DNA of 64,000 nucleotides from Lingula anatina. Its lineage: Eukaryota > Brachiopoda > Lingulata > Lingulida > Lingulidae. Of the stretch, positions 32,802 to 47,983 are shown one piece after another. A program made the position numbers and the translations under genes. The notes beneath the pieces were generated by a model, which saw nothing but the letters and a program-made list of their open reading frames with translations, was not told the DNA's origin and made no database searches. Each line of letters begins with the position of its first letter. Position 1 is the first letter of the stretch. Where the stretch lies: assembly GCF_001039355.2 (NCBI RefSeq), contig NW_019775722.1, positions 34,859 through 98,858 of the forward strand. The letters are read 5' to 3'.

Positions 32802-35800
32802 ATGTGGAGGCTAACCCTTCTGTGTCTCCTGTTCCTCCGCGTGCGCTGTAGTCAAGGTAAGAACATAGTTTTATATGTGTATCTACTTTATTAGTGCAGA
32901 TACATGTACCTTTTAACAAGTCAATACTACTACATGTATACCAATTCAAAGGTTGGAAATGCACTAATTAAGTACACTAATAACTAGCTTAAATACTCAG
33001 GAGGAGAGTTAAAACGTAATATAACAATATATACCTACATGTATCTCAATATTAGCTGTTGACTGAAGAAAAAAAAAATCACATCATTCTTGTAATATAA
33101 CAAAAATTTAATTTTTCCGGAAATTTCAACACATTTCCGGTTTCCATTATTTTTTTATTTATTTATTTATTTATTTATTTATTTTTTGTGGCAAGTAGAC
33201 CATATCCAAAATCGTTGATCAAATTATGATCTATTATCCCGTTCACCGTCTCAGCTGTATAATAACCCTACACTTCCATACGTTGTCACAAGCTGAGTGT
33301 CTTAAATTTATAAATTTAGAACGGGGAACCGTGTTTACAGGTTTTTGAATTTCTTACTGTAGCAGTTTTGGATGTTTTATACGTTTATATAGAGAAAATT
33401 GGTAATATTTCCAGGATTAAAAATGTTACCTTCTTATCATTTTAACTATATATTTCTTTTTTGCTTTCCTTCTGTATTATTTATCTATATAAATGTGAAA
33501 GGCAAATTGTACAGGTTTCACTACTTTAGACATCTTTTAAGTAGCGGATACGCGGCATATTCCCCCGATAGATTTTTTGATTTATTGTAAGCCATTTGAA
33601 TACTAGTAATTCGTTTGCAATTGACTGTTAAAATGGGAAAGTAGACAAGATACGGCAGATTTTCTCTAATGACTCGTGAACGATTTGTGTTTCAGTTTCT
33701 GCGCCTTTGAGGAGATAAACTTATTTTTTTCCGTCACACATCAGCTTTGTATTATTAGTCTAATATTTTAACTCCCGTGATATAATTATTTAGTGTTTCG
33801 GCGCGTTTTGAAGTTCAGATTCATTTTAGCCAAGCACATCAGCAGCCATATGAATATATTTATTTTATAGCAATGTGTTTTTATTAAGCATCGGGTCTCC
33901 GTCAGGCCTAGAATATTGTTTACAATATAAATAAATAAATAAACTATTATGCCTTTCCAAAAGGAGTACGTTTTTTTAATCCGCAAAGAGGTTTTATTAC
34001 TTTTTTATTTACTTGAAAATTATAATTAAAAAACTAGTTGCGTGGTAAATCGCAGAAATTCTCAGGTTGAAAATGAAAATCATAAGCAGTCATGCAAGAA
34101 ATCAACAATGACTGATTTAATAAACGTCACGGCGGAGGACAAAATGTGCTTCAACTTTTATCTCTCCAAAATCACATGTTACCAGATTATGTAGTCCGCA
34201 AGCGGGCAATTCGCTTGACCCATTTTTTTTTTTTTTTTTTGAAACTAAGATTGGATGTCATCCCACAGAAAGACAGTGGAGCTTTTCGGGGCGTTCTTAT
34301 TATTTATGTTTTTTTTATTAGTTCGGTAGTGACAACTCTCACAACAAGTGAGTTTTATTCATTGAGATGATATCTGCATTGACATACATGTAGCTTAAAA
34401 GTATCCTTCGAATATAACCGTGGTTCACAGTTCAATATAAAAACTCAAATCTCCATCGTTAAGCTCTCCTTATACATAATAATCGGGATGACCTTAAATA
34501 CGTTTCCCATTTATCCCATGTTTGATCACCCAACTTGCCTCTGTTCTTTGTAAGTTTTGGAAGACCTTGCCTACACATCCTTATATTAATAGCAGTGAAC
34601 CATTAATTGTACTGAGTAGTGAATCATTAATTGTACTGATAGTCTTCGAAATTTGCATACATGAGATATGCCTATTTGTTTAAGTTTTAATTATTCAATG
34701 TTGCATGTCAGTTAGAGAAGTTCATCTAAAATGTAAATCAAGATATAATTTTAATGTATCTACAATTAAGTTAATGTATATAGGCATGGCATGTTGCATG
34801 TCAGTTTTGGAAGTTCATTTAAAATGTAAATTATGATAGAGTATAAAAGTAGCTACTGAGTTATAGGGAGGGACAGACTGAGAGGTAAAGAGACATGTAG
34901 TGAGAGAGAGATGGGGAGAGAGAGCAGAGACCTGAGTCTTCAGTCGGTTGAATAAATCATGTAGCAGAAAACTATACCTGCCTGTCTCAGTTGTCTTACT
35001 GGTGAAAAAGAAATCTAAGAACCTGAATAACCAACCGGCTGGTTAATACAAGCAGTTTTTGATTTTTTGTTTCTCTCTGAGCATCAGCACTTTATATTGC
35101 TCACAAATGAGTGGAACATGTTTTGAAGTTTGCTTGACCAGTTGACTACCGATAATACTGGTGTCTTATTTTGACCCTACATCGGCCTTCTCGACTTGGA
35201 TCTCTACATTGTACTACACTTGCCTCTTCTAGGCCATGTTTATGTGAGTCATCACAAGAGACCTTAAAAGCTATTAAGAATGGGTCGGTGAATGATTTTC
35301 CGCTCTCCCCCGACAAAACACACACATTTTCTCTTCTAGCAGTGATACTGGCCATCTCGTCCAATATGTAAGCGCGCTGTCTACCTTTTGCTGTTCTCCT
35401 GGAAGGAATTCATTTGTCTGTCCAGGGCTCCAAACTTGGCCCGTTCGCCATACTTAACACATTTTCAGTCCGTTGTGAGCGAAATAGAAATAATCTAGAA
35501 GAGGTGAGATCGGTAGAATTTTAGATTGAGCATAACTGGAGTGCGTTTCAAGTTATATACATGTACATAGGCCTATAGGTTCAAAATAGAAACCATACAT
35601 AGTCTATGGTTATTATCTGACCGATTTCTGCCAGCCCCCTTATCTGTAAATACTTGTCCTTCTGGTGCTGCCCATGGAGATTTAAGTGAATGAAAAATAT
35701 CCACCTTTTAATTGCGTTTTATACCCACAAAAATACACGCACATTTGTCACAAAACTGACCACGCACTGAACACAGACATGTGCTGTACTTTCATCATCT

Positions 35801-37332
35801 CCCCCCCCAACCACCCAGCAATCCAAATATCAACCGTAAGTCCCCCCTCCTCGATCTTAACACACAACCTCCCCCCTTCCCACGCATGCGTACACACACC
35901 CATGCATGCGCAACACATTTGAAATAAGGTTCACAGCTGTGTTTGGTTTTATTGTAATTATTGGATTTCAAATATATATGTATGATTTACTTTTCTTGTA
36001 TAGCATGTGGTGGAACGTTTACTGCTGGTCATGGCACGATAGCAACTCCGAATTACCCCAATTACTATGGTGCCAATCACGACTGCTACTACACTATACT
36101 TCCCAGTGTGCCGCGAGGGGGAGTTGCTGTTGCTTTCGTTACATATGAATTACATATCAGTGGTAGCTGCCACGATTATGTGGATGTAGGTATCCGTCTA
36201 TGTGTGTGTTTATGAGTGTTTGTGTGCGTGTGTGCAAGCCGGTTATTGTTATCGTCATACATGTATAATTAGCAAATATTTTGACCCACGACTTCGGGTA
36301 AGGGCTGTGCAAGAAAAAGACAGTGACGCCACAGCTTGACAAGACATATTGGATACTTGTGATAACTTATAGAACTTACAATTAAACAGCAGTAGCAACA
36401 CCATTAAATTTGCAAAAATCTATAAAACAATTCTCTAGTAAGCTGGTTGCATACCATACTGTGGAATATGTACATACATTTATACATATTGAATAAAGAA
36501 TGTAAACATGATATTCTCTTTTGTTTTGAGGGACCAGTGCCTATTACCAATTTTGCCAAAGATCCAACAATATATAAAAAGCTGTAAAAATATTCAAAGC
36601 AGTGAATATGAATTTCTATAGGTTCCTATAAGATTTCCTATAGGATTCTATAAGATTTCCTATAGGATCCTATAGGATTTCCTATAAGATTTCCTATAGG
36701 ATTTCCTATAGGATCCTATAAGATTTCCTATAAGATTTCCTATAGGATCCTATAAGATTTCCTATAGGATCCTATAAGATTTCCTATAGGATCCTATAGG
36801 AAAAAGGGACAATTTCCTATAGGATCCTATAGGAATTCCTATAGGATCCTATTGGATATCCTATAGGAAATCTTATAGGATCCTATAGGAAATCTTATAG
36901 GAAATCCTATAGGAAATCCTATAGGAAATTTTCGTAAGGGTGGACCCACAAATACTACATATCTTATGGTTTTGTATAATTAGCATAGGTCGCACGTTTA
37001 GTTCTACGTTGAGAGGAGCCAAAATTCTTCTTCTTTGTTTGATCTCTGAAACTTATTTATATCTCTATAGATCAGAAGTGAGTCCTCCGGGGGAAACTCC
37101 CTGGGCAAATATTGCGGCACTGCACCGTTGCCTTTGTTTGATCAGAATGGCATATGGATCCATTTCCACAGCAGTGGCATGAATAACGACTTCTCAGGAT
37201 TCCTGGCAGTGTACAGTGGCAGTAAGTGTGTGTTGTACGTGTTACCAAAGTGGTATGACTCTGCTGCTCCTGTAATCTAAACAAAATGAAATATGACCTA
37301 CACTAGGATAACTTAAGACCTACCCCCCCTCA

Positions 37333-37363
<31 letters not shown>

Positions 37364-40300
37364 GCTACGGTCTAGTGGGGCATTATAGTCGTTCATGCCT
37401 CTGAATGATGTCGAATTATTAAGACTCCAACCGTGTTTTCATGGCGCGAACGTAAAAAAATATTTCAAATTGCGTTAAAATCGTGGACAGACTCAACGCA
37501 ATTTGAAAAAATATTTCAAACTGCCTTAAATTGGTGGACTGGGTCAACGCAGTTTGAAAAATTATTTCAAACTGCATTAAGAACATACGTTCATAAATTA
37601 TTTCATTTTGCTTGAAGTTATGAATTCAGTTGACATGCTTATTATCAATTTATTTTCTTGAATGAATCTGTCGATTGCAAAAGGCAAGAAGAAATTTCGG
37701 AAAATGCAAATGAAACTTGATAGGCCAAAATGAAGTGAAATTATTAAAAGGGTCTCTAATTTTGGTTAAGAAGCGGGCCTTAAGAGGGCTTTGAGCAACG
37801 GGCCCCTGGTTTGCTATTAGGCCTACAACTTCCCAGCAACCACATTTCTACCAAATAGGCCATTGTATATATAGGCCTATAGAAAGTCAGGTGATTAGGC
37901 ATAGGCAGATACTCATCTTAACATTTTTCTCAAAATTTTTCAAAGTGTGTTAAAATGTGCCTGTTTGACGCAATTTGAAATATTACATTTTTCTTTCAAA
38001 TTGCGTTGAGTCTATCAACGATTTTAACGCAATTTGGAATATTTTTTCAAATCGCGTTGACTTTGTCCCATTTTTGACGCGATTTGAAAAAAATTTTCAA
38101 ATTGCGTAATTTTTTCAAAGTGGGTTGTAACAATGCTCCAAAGGCTAGAAAATTAGTACTGCTTTGAGAAAAGAAAACACTTCAAAATTAATACACGTAT
38201 TTTGATCTTTATAATTTATAGAATTTTATAATGATGATAATGCAAAAGTGTGGTATAACGAAAAAATAAAGACTGTCGAGGCACGGTCATGCACGAAAGT
38301 GCGTCGCAAAATGTCTTCTTTATATTAAAAATTCAACGATGCTTATATGAGATAGATTACTCATTACCCTATCATACACTTAAGTTCAACATGTATCGAT
38401 AATAAGCTATAAATATGACTTTATACCACAATTCAATTTTCTCACTACGACGTCGACCTGACAGCCTACTTTTCACTTATATTACTTCTTGTACACAAAA
38501 TAGGTTAAGGCGTTGTGTTTTCTTCTGTGTTTGCTTTTTTTTTCATCCAGTAATATTCCTATGTATTGTTGTCTGTTTTGTGAAAACAATGAATACGTTT
38601 AAACATCTAAATTCAATATGTCACAAAACACATAGAAAACCCAGAAATCTTAGGAATTGGCTTTTTTTAAAATGCAATAGCTGTCGATGGAATTCAAATG
38701 ATTATCGAAATAAATCTTTACTTACTCAAATAAAGATAATGTACCGAGAGAGACAAGTTAAAATTTGTGTTCAAGTGTACTTAGTAAATAGCACAATGGT
38801 CTTGGCAGTTCATTTATCCAGATATCAATATGACCATTGGTTTTCTTAAATAACATTTTCTTTTTAAGCCATACAGGAATGTACAGAGAAGATAAGTAAG
38901 TTACCACACAGTGCATCTTTTTTTCTACTGCTGAGAATTTCAAAACAACTCAAAAACACAAAGAATACAGTATCATTTTTGTTTCGACATACGGTGTTTA
39001 AAGTAAACCAATAGAATACAAGTATGTTACCTCGACCAATATCTATATACTCATTGATTTACCAATCCATTCATATGTTTTAATATACACAAACAAACCA
39101 AATATTAGATTATCTATCCATCCATCTTTACCTATCATTTTCATCATTTTGCCTTCTCTATCAATGTTTCAAGATAACCCATGCAGTGGCGGCAACTTTA
39201 CAGCTGGTACAGGAGAGATACAATCGCCGTTTTATCCAATATCATACCTTAATAATATTAAGTGCGAGTACACCATTACACCGGATGATCCGGACTCCTG
39301 TGTCGCCTTGTCCTTTGTGGGAGAATTTGAACAAGAATCGGACTGTACTGATTATATAGATGTAAGTCTATGCTTATATCAGAAATGTGAGGCCGTTGCG
39401 TTGTATATTTATATACATAGCAAGAGGCCATGTCCAGGCCCGTAGCCAGAGAGGGGGGGGGGGTCGTTTTCTGAAAAAGTGGACCTTTAACCATAAAATC
39501 CTCGAGTACATAGATCAAATTTTACCCACAGTGGACCTTTTCCCACCAAAAAGGGTGGTTCTTTCGAACCCCCCAAACCCCCCCCCCCCGACTACGGGCC
39601 TGATGTCTGTCTTTTGTCTGTCTGTCTGTCTGTCGATTTCTCTGTGCTTGTTCCTATAAAATAGCTTTCGTTTTTATAAAAAAATTTCCAAGACCTATAA
39701 TCACTATTTTTTGAGTAAATTTTACGTTTCTCTAATGGGAAATAGCTGGTGAAAATCAAGGGCGGATATGATTTGGTGAGTTTAGGGAGTTATCCGGGAC
39801 AATATTTTGATTCACAATTCTAGTTAGAAATGAGACCCTGCCTTTCCCTTAGAGCGCTTCACAACAGCGGACTAACAGATCCACAGATCGAATATGACGA
39901 CCCACTGAAAAGCTTGCCGCTTAATTCCCGATTAGCCACTGAAAAAATACCCCGCGTGAATTACGCAACCAGCATTCAAGTGGGTCGACCATATTTGATC
40001 CGCGGATCTGTTAGTCCGCTGCACTGAATGTGCCCTTAAGGTTTGTCTCAGAATTGTTGTCCATATATTCTGTAATATATCACATCGTTTCACACCACAC
40101 AAAATAGTCATTAAGAAAAATTAAACTTTTCATGATCATATCTTTTCTTTATTTAGTATATTAATTATATCACAATTAAACTATCATCTTTTATTATCTA
40201 GATTGTCGACCCAATCTCAGGAGTTGCTATTTATCCCCGAATCTGCGGCACCAACAAGCCAAGCGTGGAAATCAAGGCAAAAAGCCTGCTTGTGCGGTTT

Positions 40301-43300
40301 CAAACCGATGGATCCGATAGAAGGAAGGGGTTTCAAGCAGTGTTTAACTGTAAGCTATTCCGAAATAAAATCCTATTTCTCACCCTCTCTCTTTCTCTCT
40401 CTCAGATATTTTACATAAGCGCGCTCAAATAGATTTTTCTTTGCATATAACCGTTACCAGATAATGTGTACTGCATGTATAATGGTGTTTTTTAGTCTTA
40501 TTGATGGGTTTTTGTTTTTTTACCTCTCCTTGATTACTAAATTTGATTACAATAAATCTTACCAAAGGGCAATGAACAGTAGTATTAGACGTCTTCCGTT
40601 TTACAAGGAAACCTAAACTGAACGTTGATTTACGATAAAAAAGATTTTTTGCTCAAGATTAATATGAATATTTTGGCTCAGCATAAAAATTTCCTTTTTG
40701 ATTCAAAATAAGAATGACTGCACTATTTCGACCCAAGATGGAGTAGTGCGTTTTTCTTAATGATTCATCCAGTATAAAAACAACCAGTCTTAAAGTTTAT
40801 GCCAGTTTTTGATGTGGACATTTTTTTGTGAGGCAGGACCTCGTTGTATAGTGTACACGGACATTTTAATCATGGCATCTTGTGTTTTCTAAACAAAATT
40901 TGTTCAATTTGCAGCAACAAAGGATTGCCAAATGCCAGGTAAGGAAACTATATATTAAATACATATACTGTAATAAAATTAATTGTCTACTTTATACTGT
41001 AATAAAATTAATTATTTTTAAAAAAGGATAGATATCCAACCTGAGAGGCATGGCGTTTCGACACATCCATAAAGGGCCATTGTAACATGAATGATTTGTC
41101 GTTATGAATTCCAGAAGTCAGTCATGTGACTAGGGTCTTTTCTAAATGTGTTCGAAATACTGTGCTTCATACTAAGGGGCGCTTAATTTTATCATTATTC
41201 TACAGAAGGTAATAAAACCCTCAGTAACTGTTTTAACATTCGCTCTTGCTATAGAACATCTAAAAAAAAAAAAAACTCTGTGGTTTGAACAAGGCCAAAC
41301 GTAACAGTTAAAGCAATAATAACTCTTCCTTTGAGATTCAAAATTCCGCATGAAATACATTGTAAACAACGCATGGAAATATATTCTATTGTATTTTACC
41401 ACTAAAACGGCCGTTATTGTAGGAAAACTAAAATCTGTGCTTGTCAATAGGGCTTTCGATGCCTTTTTTCCGGTCGTCAAGGCATTCGTTGCTAATGACG
41501 TAATGGTGTCACGCGGATTCTCGCGTTCATTTGAGACCAAAATAACATGGCGCCAAACGCATTAGTGCAGACGCAGACGTAAATTGCGAGTTTTTGTACA
41601 GTGCGTCGGATAACGAAAAGCCCAGAATGGCACACATTGTGGATATAAATGCATTTTTAACAAAAAGACGAATATATCTCATGAATCTTATATAGTGTTG
41701 TTGTTGTCTGCTTTTCCCGCGGTTTTAATTAGGTCACCAGTGACTTTGCAATGTCAGAGAGAGCTCCGTCAGTTAAAATCTCTTAAGAGATTTTAACAAA
41801 AAACCGTACGTTTAGGAAAAAACCCTGGATTAACTTTGAATGCAGGAATGGGGTCGTTGACCATTGGTTAGTACGGGAAAATTGCCGTTTTTTTCCAGGA
41901 AAATCCACTTTTTGGCCAAAACGAAGAGTTATTATGACTTTAAATGCATCAAAAAGCGACTCTTCTTCGAGCCATAGCCCAGTTTGAAATCCTTATCAAC
42001 ATGCTAATTTGCAGGGCAGAATTCACACCAGCACGCGGCATTGAAATAAACATAAATGTACATATTTACCTACGTAGATTATGCTTGTAAACATCTAAGC
42101 ACTTATTGCGCAAATGCTCAATATTTCTTCTTCCGTTACATGGCCATTGTTTGATAGGCGTGACCTAAGCCAGGTACATGTATGTCAACGAATTTGTGAA
42201 AATGACACAGTGAACTTAAACATTGCACAAGTTGTGCCCGTTATTACTTTTAGTATAGAAACACATGTAACTTTCGTACATTCCTATGGATAGCTACTAT
42301 AAAATGCTAATATAAATAAATTAAGTGTGCCCAGCTTAAAATAAAATTATTACATTTATGAGTGTTTAAAAATATTAATATATGTTTTATTGATTATCCC
42401 ATACTTGTAGCGAGAATGCTTTTTTATACTTCTTAGTATAAGTACAGCTATCATTTGATGGTAAATAAATGGATATATAACAATGAGAAAAAGGTTATAA
42501 ATCATTTAATTATAAATTGGATAAATTGGCTGAGAGATATATGAATAGTAAGGGGAAAGGTTGGCGTTTGTTAAATGTGCACTTTACATAATAAACTTTT
42601 TGTTTACTCCACCGGGACGCACAGGTAGTTCAAATTAGTATTGATATCTGGTTTTTCCTTTTAACCTAATTTAACCTAACAAGAATGATGTTAACGGTAG
42701 TGACAGAGTTGCATCCCGTGAGCGGGTTCAAGATTAAATTCGGACTTATAATTTCTATATTAATCAGTAAAATTTACATGTACATTTTCAGATGCTTTTA
42801 ATTATGTAGCTTACATGTTTATTTTAAGAGATCGTGACAAAAATTGGACTGCATTGGAAGTTGATTTAATATCTGAACGGAAAATTATCATTACATACCT
42901 TTCTTTTATTTCTATGTCAAATGGCATGCATTCATCTTTTTCATAGACTTTCTCGTCACAAGTTCCTGTGGAGAAGTTTTCGATTCCGGCGTCATCACCA
43001 GCCCTAATTACCCGCTGCAGTATGCCGACTATACTGACTGCTACTACACCATAACATCCCTGCTGCCGGGAAGGGGCGTGGCACTTGCTTTTGTTACGTT
43101 TGATTTAGAATACGATGGCAGTTGTCAAGACGACTATGTTGAGGTATTATTTTATAGCCATGTGATGGTAAACAAGACTTGCGTGTTGAGATGCAGAAAA
43201 AGAAGATGTTTGTTTTAGACAAAGTTGCTAGCTGATATCAGAATCTTAAGCTGCAGGAGCATTTTCCCAACTTAAACAAAGCGCACCAAAGCACTCGTCC

Positions 43301-46300
43301 GGTTATTTTATTCTTTATCTTTTCTTTTTTTCTTCTTCTTATTGTTGTGTGTTGTTATCACATACAATTCTTTTTTAATAGATAAGAAGGGAGTCATCAT
43401 CAGGGAGTCAATTGTCAAAGAGGTGTGGTTCCAATGTACCTGGTCCAGTCTATGAACCAAATGGCTTGTGGATCCACTTCCACACAGATGGCGGGACGGT
43501 CGATATAGGTTTCCAGGCCATTTATTGTCACTGTAAGTAAGATTAATCAAGGACCGAATTCATCTCATTAATAACAAATGTTAACTTATGTATATGCAGC
43601 TTTAAGTATATGTGCGTGTAAATACTCCAGAGAATAGTTAAAGTACCAAAACTGATGAACATGATTAAATCAGATTTTTTTTTTTTTTTTTTCGGGGGGG
43701 GGGGCATTGCCCATACTAGTTAAATCACTATGAAAATTGCAGTCACCATGCACTGTAAACTTTCGGGTGATTTCTTGTACCAAAGATTCTTTGAGTTAAT
43801 TTTTGACACTTATATTAACTATGTGTACGTTTACTTTATATGCCAGCCCCCGATGAGTGTCAAGAATTGATTGGTAAATATCTTTTGTCATGTATTTGGA
43901 GAATATTGTTTATGCTGTGCACTCATTCGCAATTTAATTTTTTTTTTTATTTTATGAAAAGTAAGTGAGTGGAAATTTTTTTGTCCACCTGGAACTTAAT
44001 AAGGAACATCAGTGAAGCAACTTTAAGAATAAAAATAACAATTATTAGATTTATCTGTTCTCACACTTAAAGCATATATAGCATAAATAGACTAAATTCG
44101 TCACCATGATACATTTTTCCATTGATCTAGTTCGATTTTTACTAAAAGTGAAAATCTGCAACTTGTCAGGAAGCGAGTATGGTGTCGAACGTCTCAGATA
44201 TGACTTGTATGTTTATTTCAACTAACTCAATACAAAGTTATGTAAAGGATCAGTGCTCATTGTGTCATTAACTTCTGGTATTACAGCTAACCCATGCGGA
44301 GAGTCCACTTTTCTTGATGGCAGTGGTGAAATCACGTCACCTTTTTATCCGTATGGATACACTAAAAACGTTGACTGCAAGTACAATATAGCGCCTTATA
44401 ACCCAGAATCATGCGTGGCATTGACCTTTGTGGACGAGTTTGACATCGAGGCTGACTGTGATGACTATGTTGAGGTCGGTGCAATAATTAAAATCTTGAT
44501 TTCGTAGAAGTTTGTTAGTTCTGCCCTTTTTATTGTTATAATGATGCGGATATGTATATATTTAACAGGTTACGAAATTAAATGAATCATGGAGACACTA
44601 ATGAAATTTCCTAATCTGAGATGTTGCCTCTAACATGTTAAAGTGTTGTTACATGTGTATTTTAAACACAATGAATATATTCGAAATAATTTTAGTCACA
44701 CAAAACTGTTAATGTAAACACACTGTTAAATTGTATTTTATTGTGAAACTTGAGTACATTCAAGGTGTTTATGAACCTGTATGAATTGAATTTTTTATAT
44801 TTTTGTCCCCGCGGCTTTATCCAGTCTGGCTGTTCCCTTAAAACTATTGAAGTTGATCATGTATAAACATGGATAAGTGTACTCACAGGTAATCAACCCA
44901 GTCACCATGGAATCCCTCATTCCAAGCAGCTGTGGTAGTAACGCGCCCAGTGTTGCAGTACATGCGGGTTTTCTGGAGGTCCGCTTCCATTCCGATTCTA
45001 CAAATATAGGGAAGGGATTTAAAGCAGTGTACCATGAATGTGAGTACTGGCCGATAGACTTCGAGATCGATACTAATTTTTTAAAAAATTCTCATATTGG
45101 TAAAGAGATAAATATTTTAAAGAATCTAAACCTACCAGTATTTTCAGTAGTGAGACGCAATGTTTAGACCTACATGTAGCTAGGCCATTGTTCACGCTAC
45201 TTAATCTTCATTGATGAAGGGCCGAAATATTATGCCTAACAGAAACAACAGAACACAACAACACATATATAAGTTCAAAGAAACAGTTTTTTGATCATGT
45301 TTTTATCAAATTGTTGGAGTGGGGGGGGTTATGGCTTGTCTCAAATTTATGAATCAAAATATCACATATCAGATATTAAGTTTTCTAGCTTTCGGTTTTT
45401 CATTTGATCTTGTCATTGTCATTTTTCGTTTATTTAGTCATTTATTTATTTTTATATGCTACCAGAAAACGTTGGAGAGGGAGAAATTTAATCCCATATC
45501 AATAAACAACACCATACATATTTACGTTAATAAAGATAACAGTTAAAACATAAACCAATGTATTCTCAACAAATGTTTTTCTGTTTGTTGTTGTAATGGA
45601 TGGTATGCAAATATGCGATTTCAAGATTTCCCATTTTTATCTGTTAATAAGCGCATTTTCACAGAAGCAATTTTCATCCAATTTATACTTTCATTTTTGC
45701 ACAGCAATTGGAGACTGTCGTCTAAAAGGTGGGTAAGGAAAAAACAATTTTAATACATTTCATATATTGTTTTATCAGATGAGTTCAGCTGATAACTGGC
45801 TACTGTGGGAGCGTTAATTCTTAGTGTTTTCTTATAATGGAAACGGTTAAATTAACAGTTTTAAGAAAATGTTTTATACTTCTATGACACGTCCCTTCTG
45901 CCGCTGAATGACAACCACCTTATTTAACAGTACATCATCACACCGATATGTTAAAACGACAACATGTAGTTTGTTGACACATGTTTCGAATACCAATTGA
46001 AAATTACAATCTTCTTTGGTTAGGTACATGCGTTTCCAACGAACACATTAATTATAACAGGGTCGTTAAATAATTAATGCTCTTCTGAGTTCTGTCATGG
46101 GAAGTGACCAATACGGAGACGGAACCAACAACAAAGAATCTCCCCTGTTACATGTTTATAAATATATGCCACTTGTTGAGATGTTCTAATGTCATAAAAT
46201 ACATTACTGCAGGCGGTGTAACAAGCACTTGCGGGGGTGAGTCCAATTCCACTTACGTCACCACGCCAAATTTTCCAGTGGCAAATTACGATCCCAGCAC

Positions 46301-47510
46301 CGATTGTTACTACACTGTTAAACCTGCTGAACCCGGAATGGGCGTGGCACTTGCTTTCGTATCATTTCGAGTGACTTCAAGCGACAACTGTACAGGAGAT
46401 TACGTGCAGGTAGGTTGATAGTTTGCAGTACCTAATTTTATAATTATTAGCTATGCGCATTGCATTCAAGTATCAGTGTATGCTTCGTAATACTTGATAA
46501 CATTAAAAGAGTTTTAAATCATGCCACTGGCAATGGCGAAATATGACACAACACACTTTCATTTAATATGATCAAATCAATACTCAGTTTGGAAGAGATG
46601 GATGTCTTGGTTCGTTCCAAACGATACTCCCATTCTTATCCAGAAGAGAGTCTCATACTCATATATTATTGCCCAAAATTTTGCCTTTGGGGCCGTGCCA
46701 AAAGTAGGCAATCGTGTTACACGGTTTCAGATTTATCCATTAAATAGTACGGAAATATATTAATCTTTGACAATCAAAGCACAGGGTTTACGTTCATTGA
46801 GTTATAATTTCTCATATGTATCGCTGTGTGTGTGTGGATCATTACATTAAAAAAAGAAATTAATTTCCAACAGATAAGGTCTTCAACTGGTAACGTTCTA
46901 TCCCACACTTGTGGAAACAGTATACCGACGCCAGTGTCTGACCGAAATGGTTTGTGGATTCATTTCCATGCAGATGATTCCGGTGGTGATGCCGGATTCA
47001 TGGCTATATACTGTACCTGTAAGTAAATAAATTATAATTGTTAGTCTTTAACATGGTTCATTAACAAAAAGAGACTGCACACCTCATTTGAAAACTTGCA
47101 AACTTTTAAGTGCTTTTGTTTAACGGCACCGAGTCTATTTAAAATTTACCCATTAATTGTCATCATGTTATAGATTAAATTTAGGATCTTCATGTACATG
47201 TAGCTTATACACACTGACTGTTATTCAGTATGGTATAGTTATATTTTATTTACTTTTGCAAACATCAGCAACTGAGGAGTGCGCACGACAAACTGGTAAA
47301 TATTAGCTATCGGAGCTGAAAACATGCTTACTGTCAGTAATACAGTACTAATAAATAGTACAGTTTTTTAACAAGTCCATTGTCAAACTGAAATGGTACG
47401 TTTCCCCCAATACGTCTAGTTTGTCCCATTTCTATTTATAGCAAAAAATTGAATATGTCACCTCGGTATGCTCTACTTATTAATATACCAAGTAATTCAT
47501 TTGTTTATCT

Positions 47511-47557
<47 letters not shown>

Positions 47558-47947
47558 CTTCTTACATGGCGCCTTACATGCTACCTCAAGGCGGCTATAG
47601 AATTTTTATTCTATACATTAAAGATCCATATTCAGCCGTTTACACTTATATATGCCTGTACAATTTGCCTTCTGTATCAACGTTTCCAGATAACCCATGC
47701 GGTGACGGCAATTTTACTGCTGGTACAGGAGAGATAAAGTCGCCATTTTATCCAATAGCATACCCTGATAATATTAAGTGCGATTACACCATAACACCGG
47801 ATGAACCGGAATCCTGTGTCTCCTTGTCCTTTGTGGGGGAATTTGAATTGCAATCCGACTGTTCTGATTATATTGATGTAAGTCTACGCTAATATCAGAA
47901 TTGTGAGACAGTTGCATTGTATACACAGCAAGAGGCCATCTTTGTCT

Positions 47948-47983
<36 letters not shown>

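Larger units (their letters stand above)
32857..36003 (+). other. First intron of the multi-CUB gene
   Basis: A 3.1-kb intron with GT-AG ends. It contains a TTTA microsatellite (about 33150-33186) and a possible LTR fragment (34690-35045). The open frame at 35171-35371 matches nothing I recognise. No internal gene is seen. Confidence 0.7.

Noticed and set aside
35171-35371. 66-codon frame in the first CUB-gene intron, considered as a retroelement piece
   Set aside because: No reverse-transcriptase, integrase or gag motif could be recognised.
36613-36930. CRISPR-like array
   Set aside because: Units are 10-12 bp with no unique spacers, and the host is a eukaryote. It is a palindromic minisatellite.
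39387-39659. 90-codon frame with GGGGRFLKKW
   Set aside because: Generated by MITE family 1 copy c and the adjacent TGTC microsatellite; not a gene.
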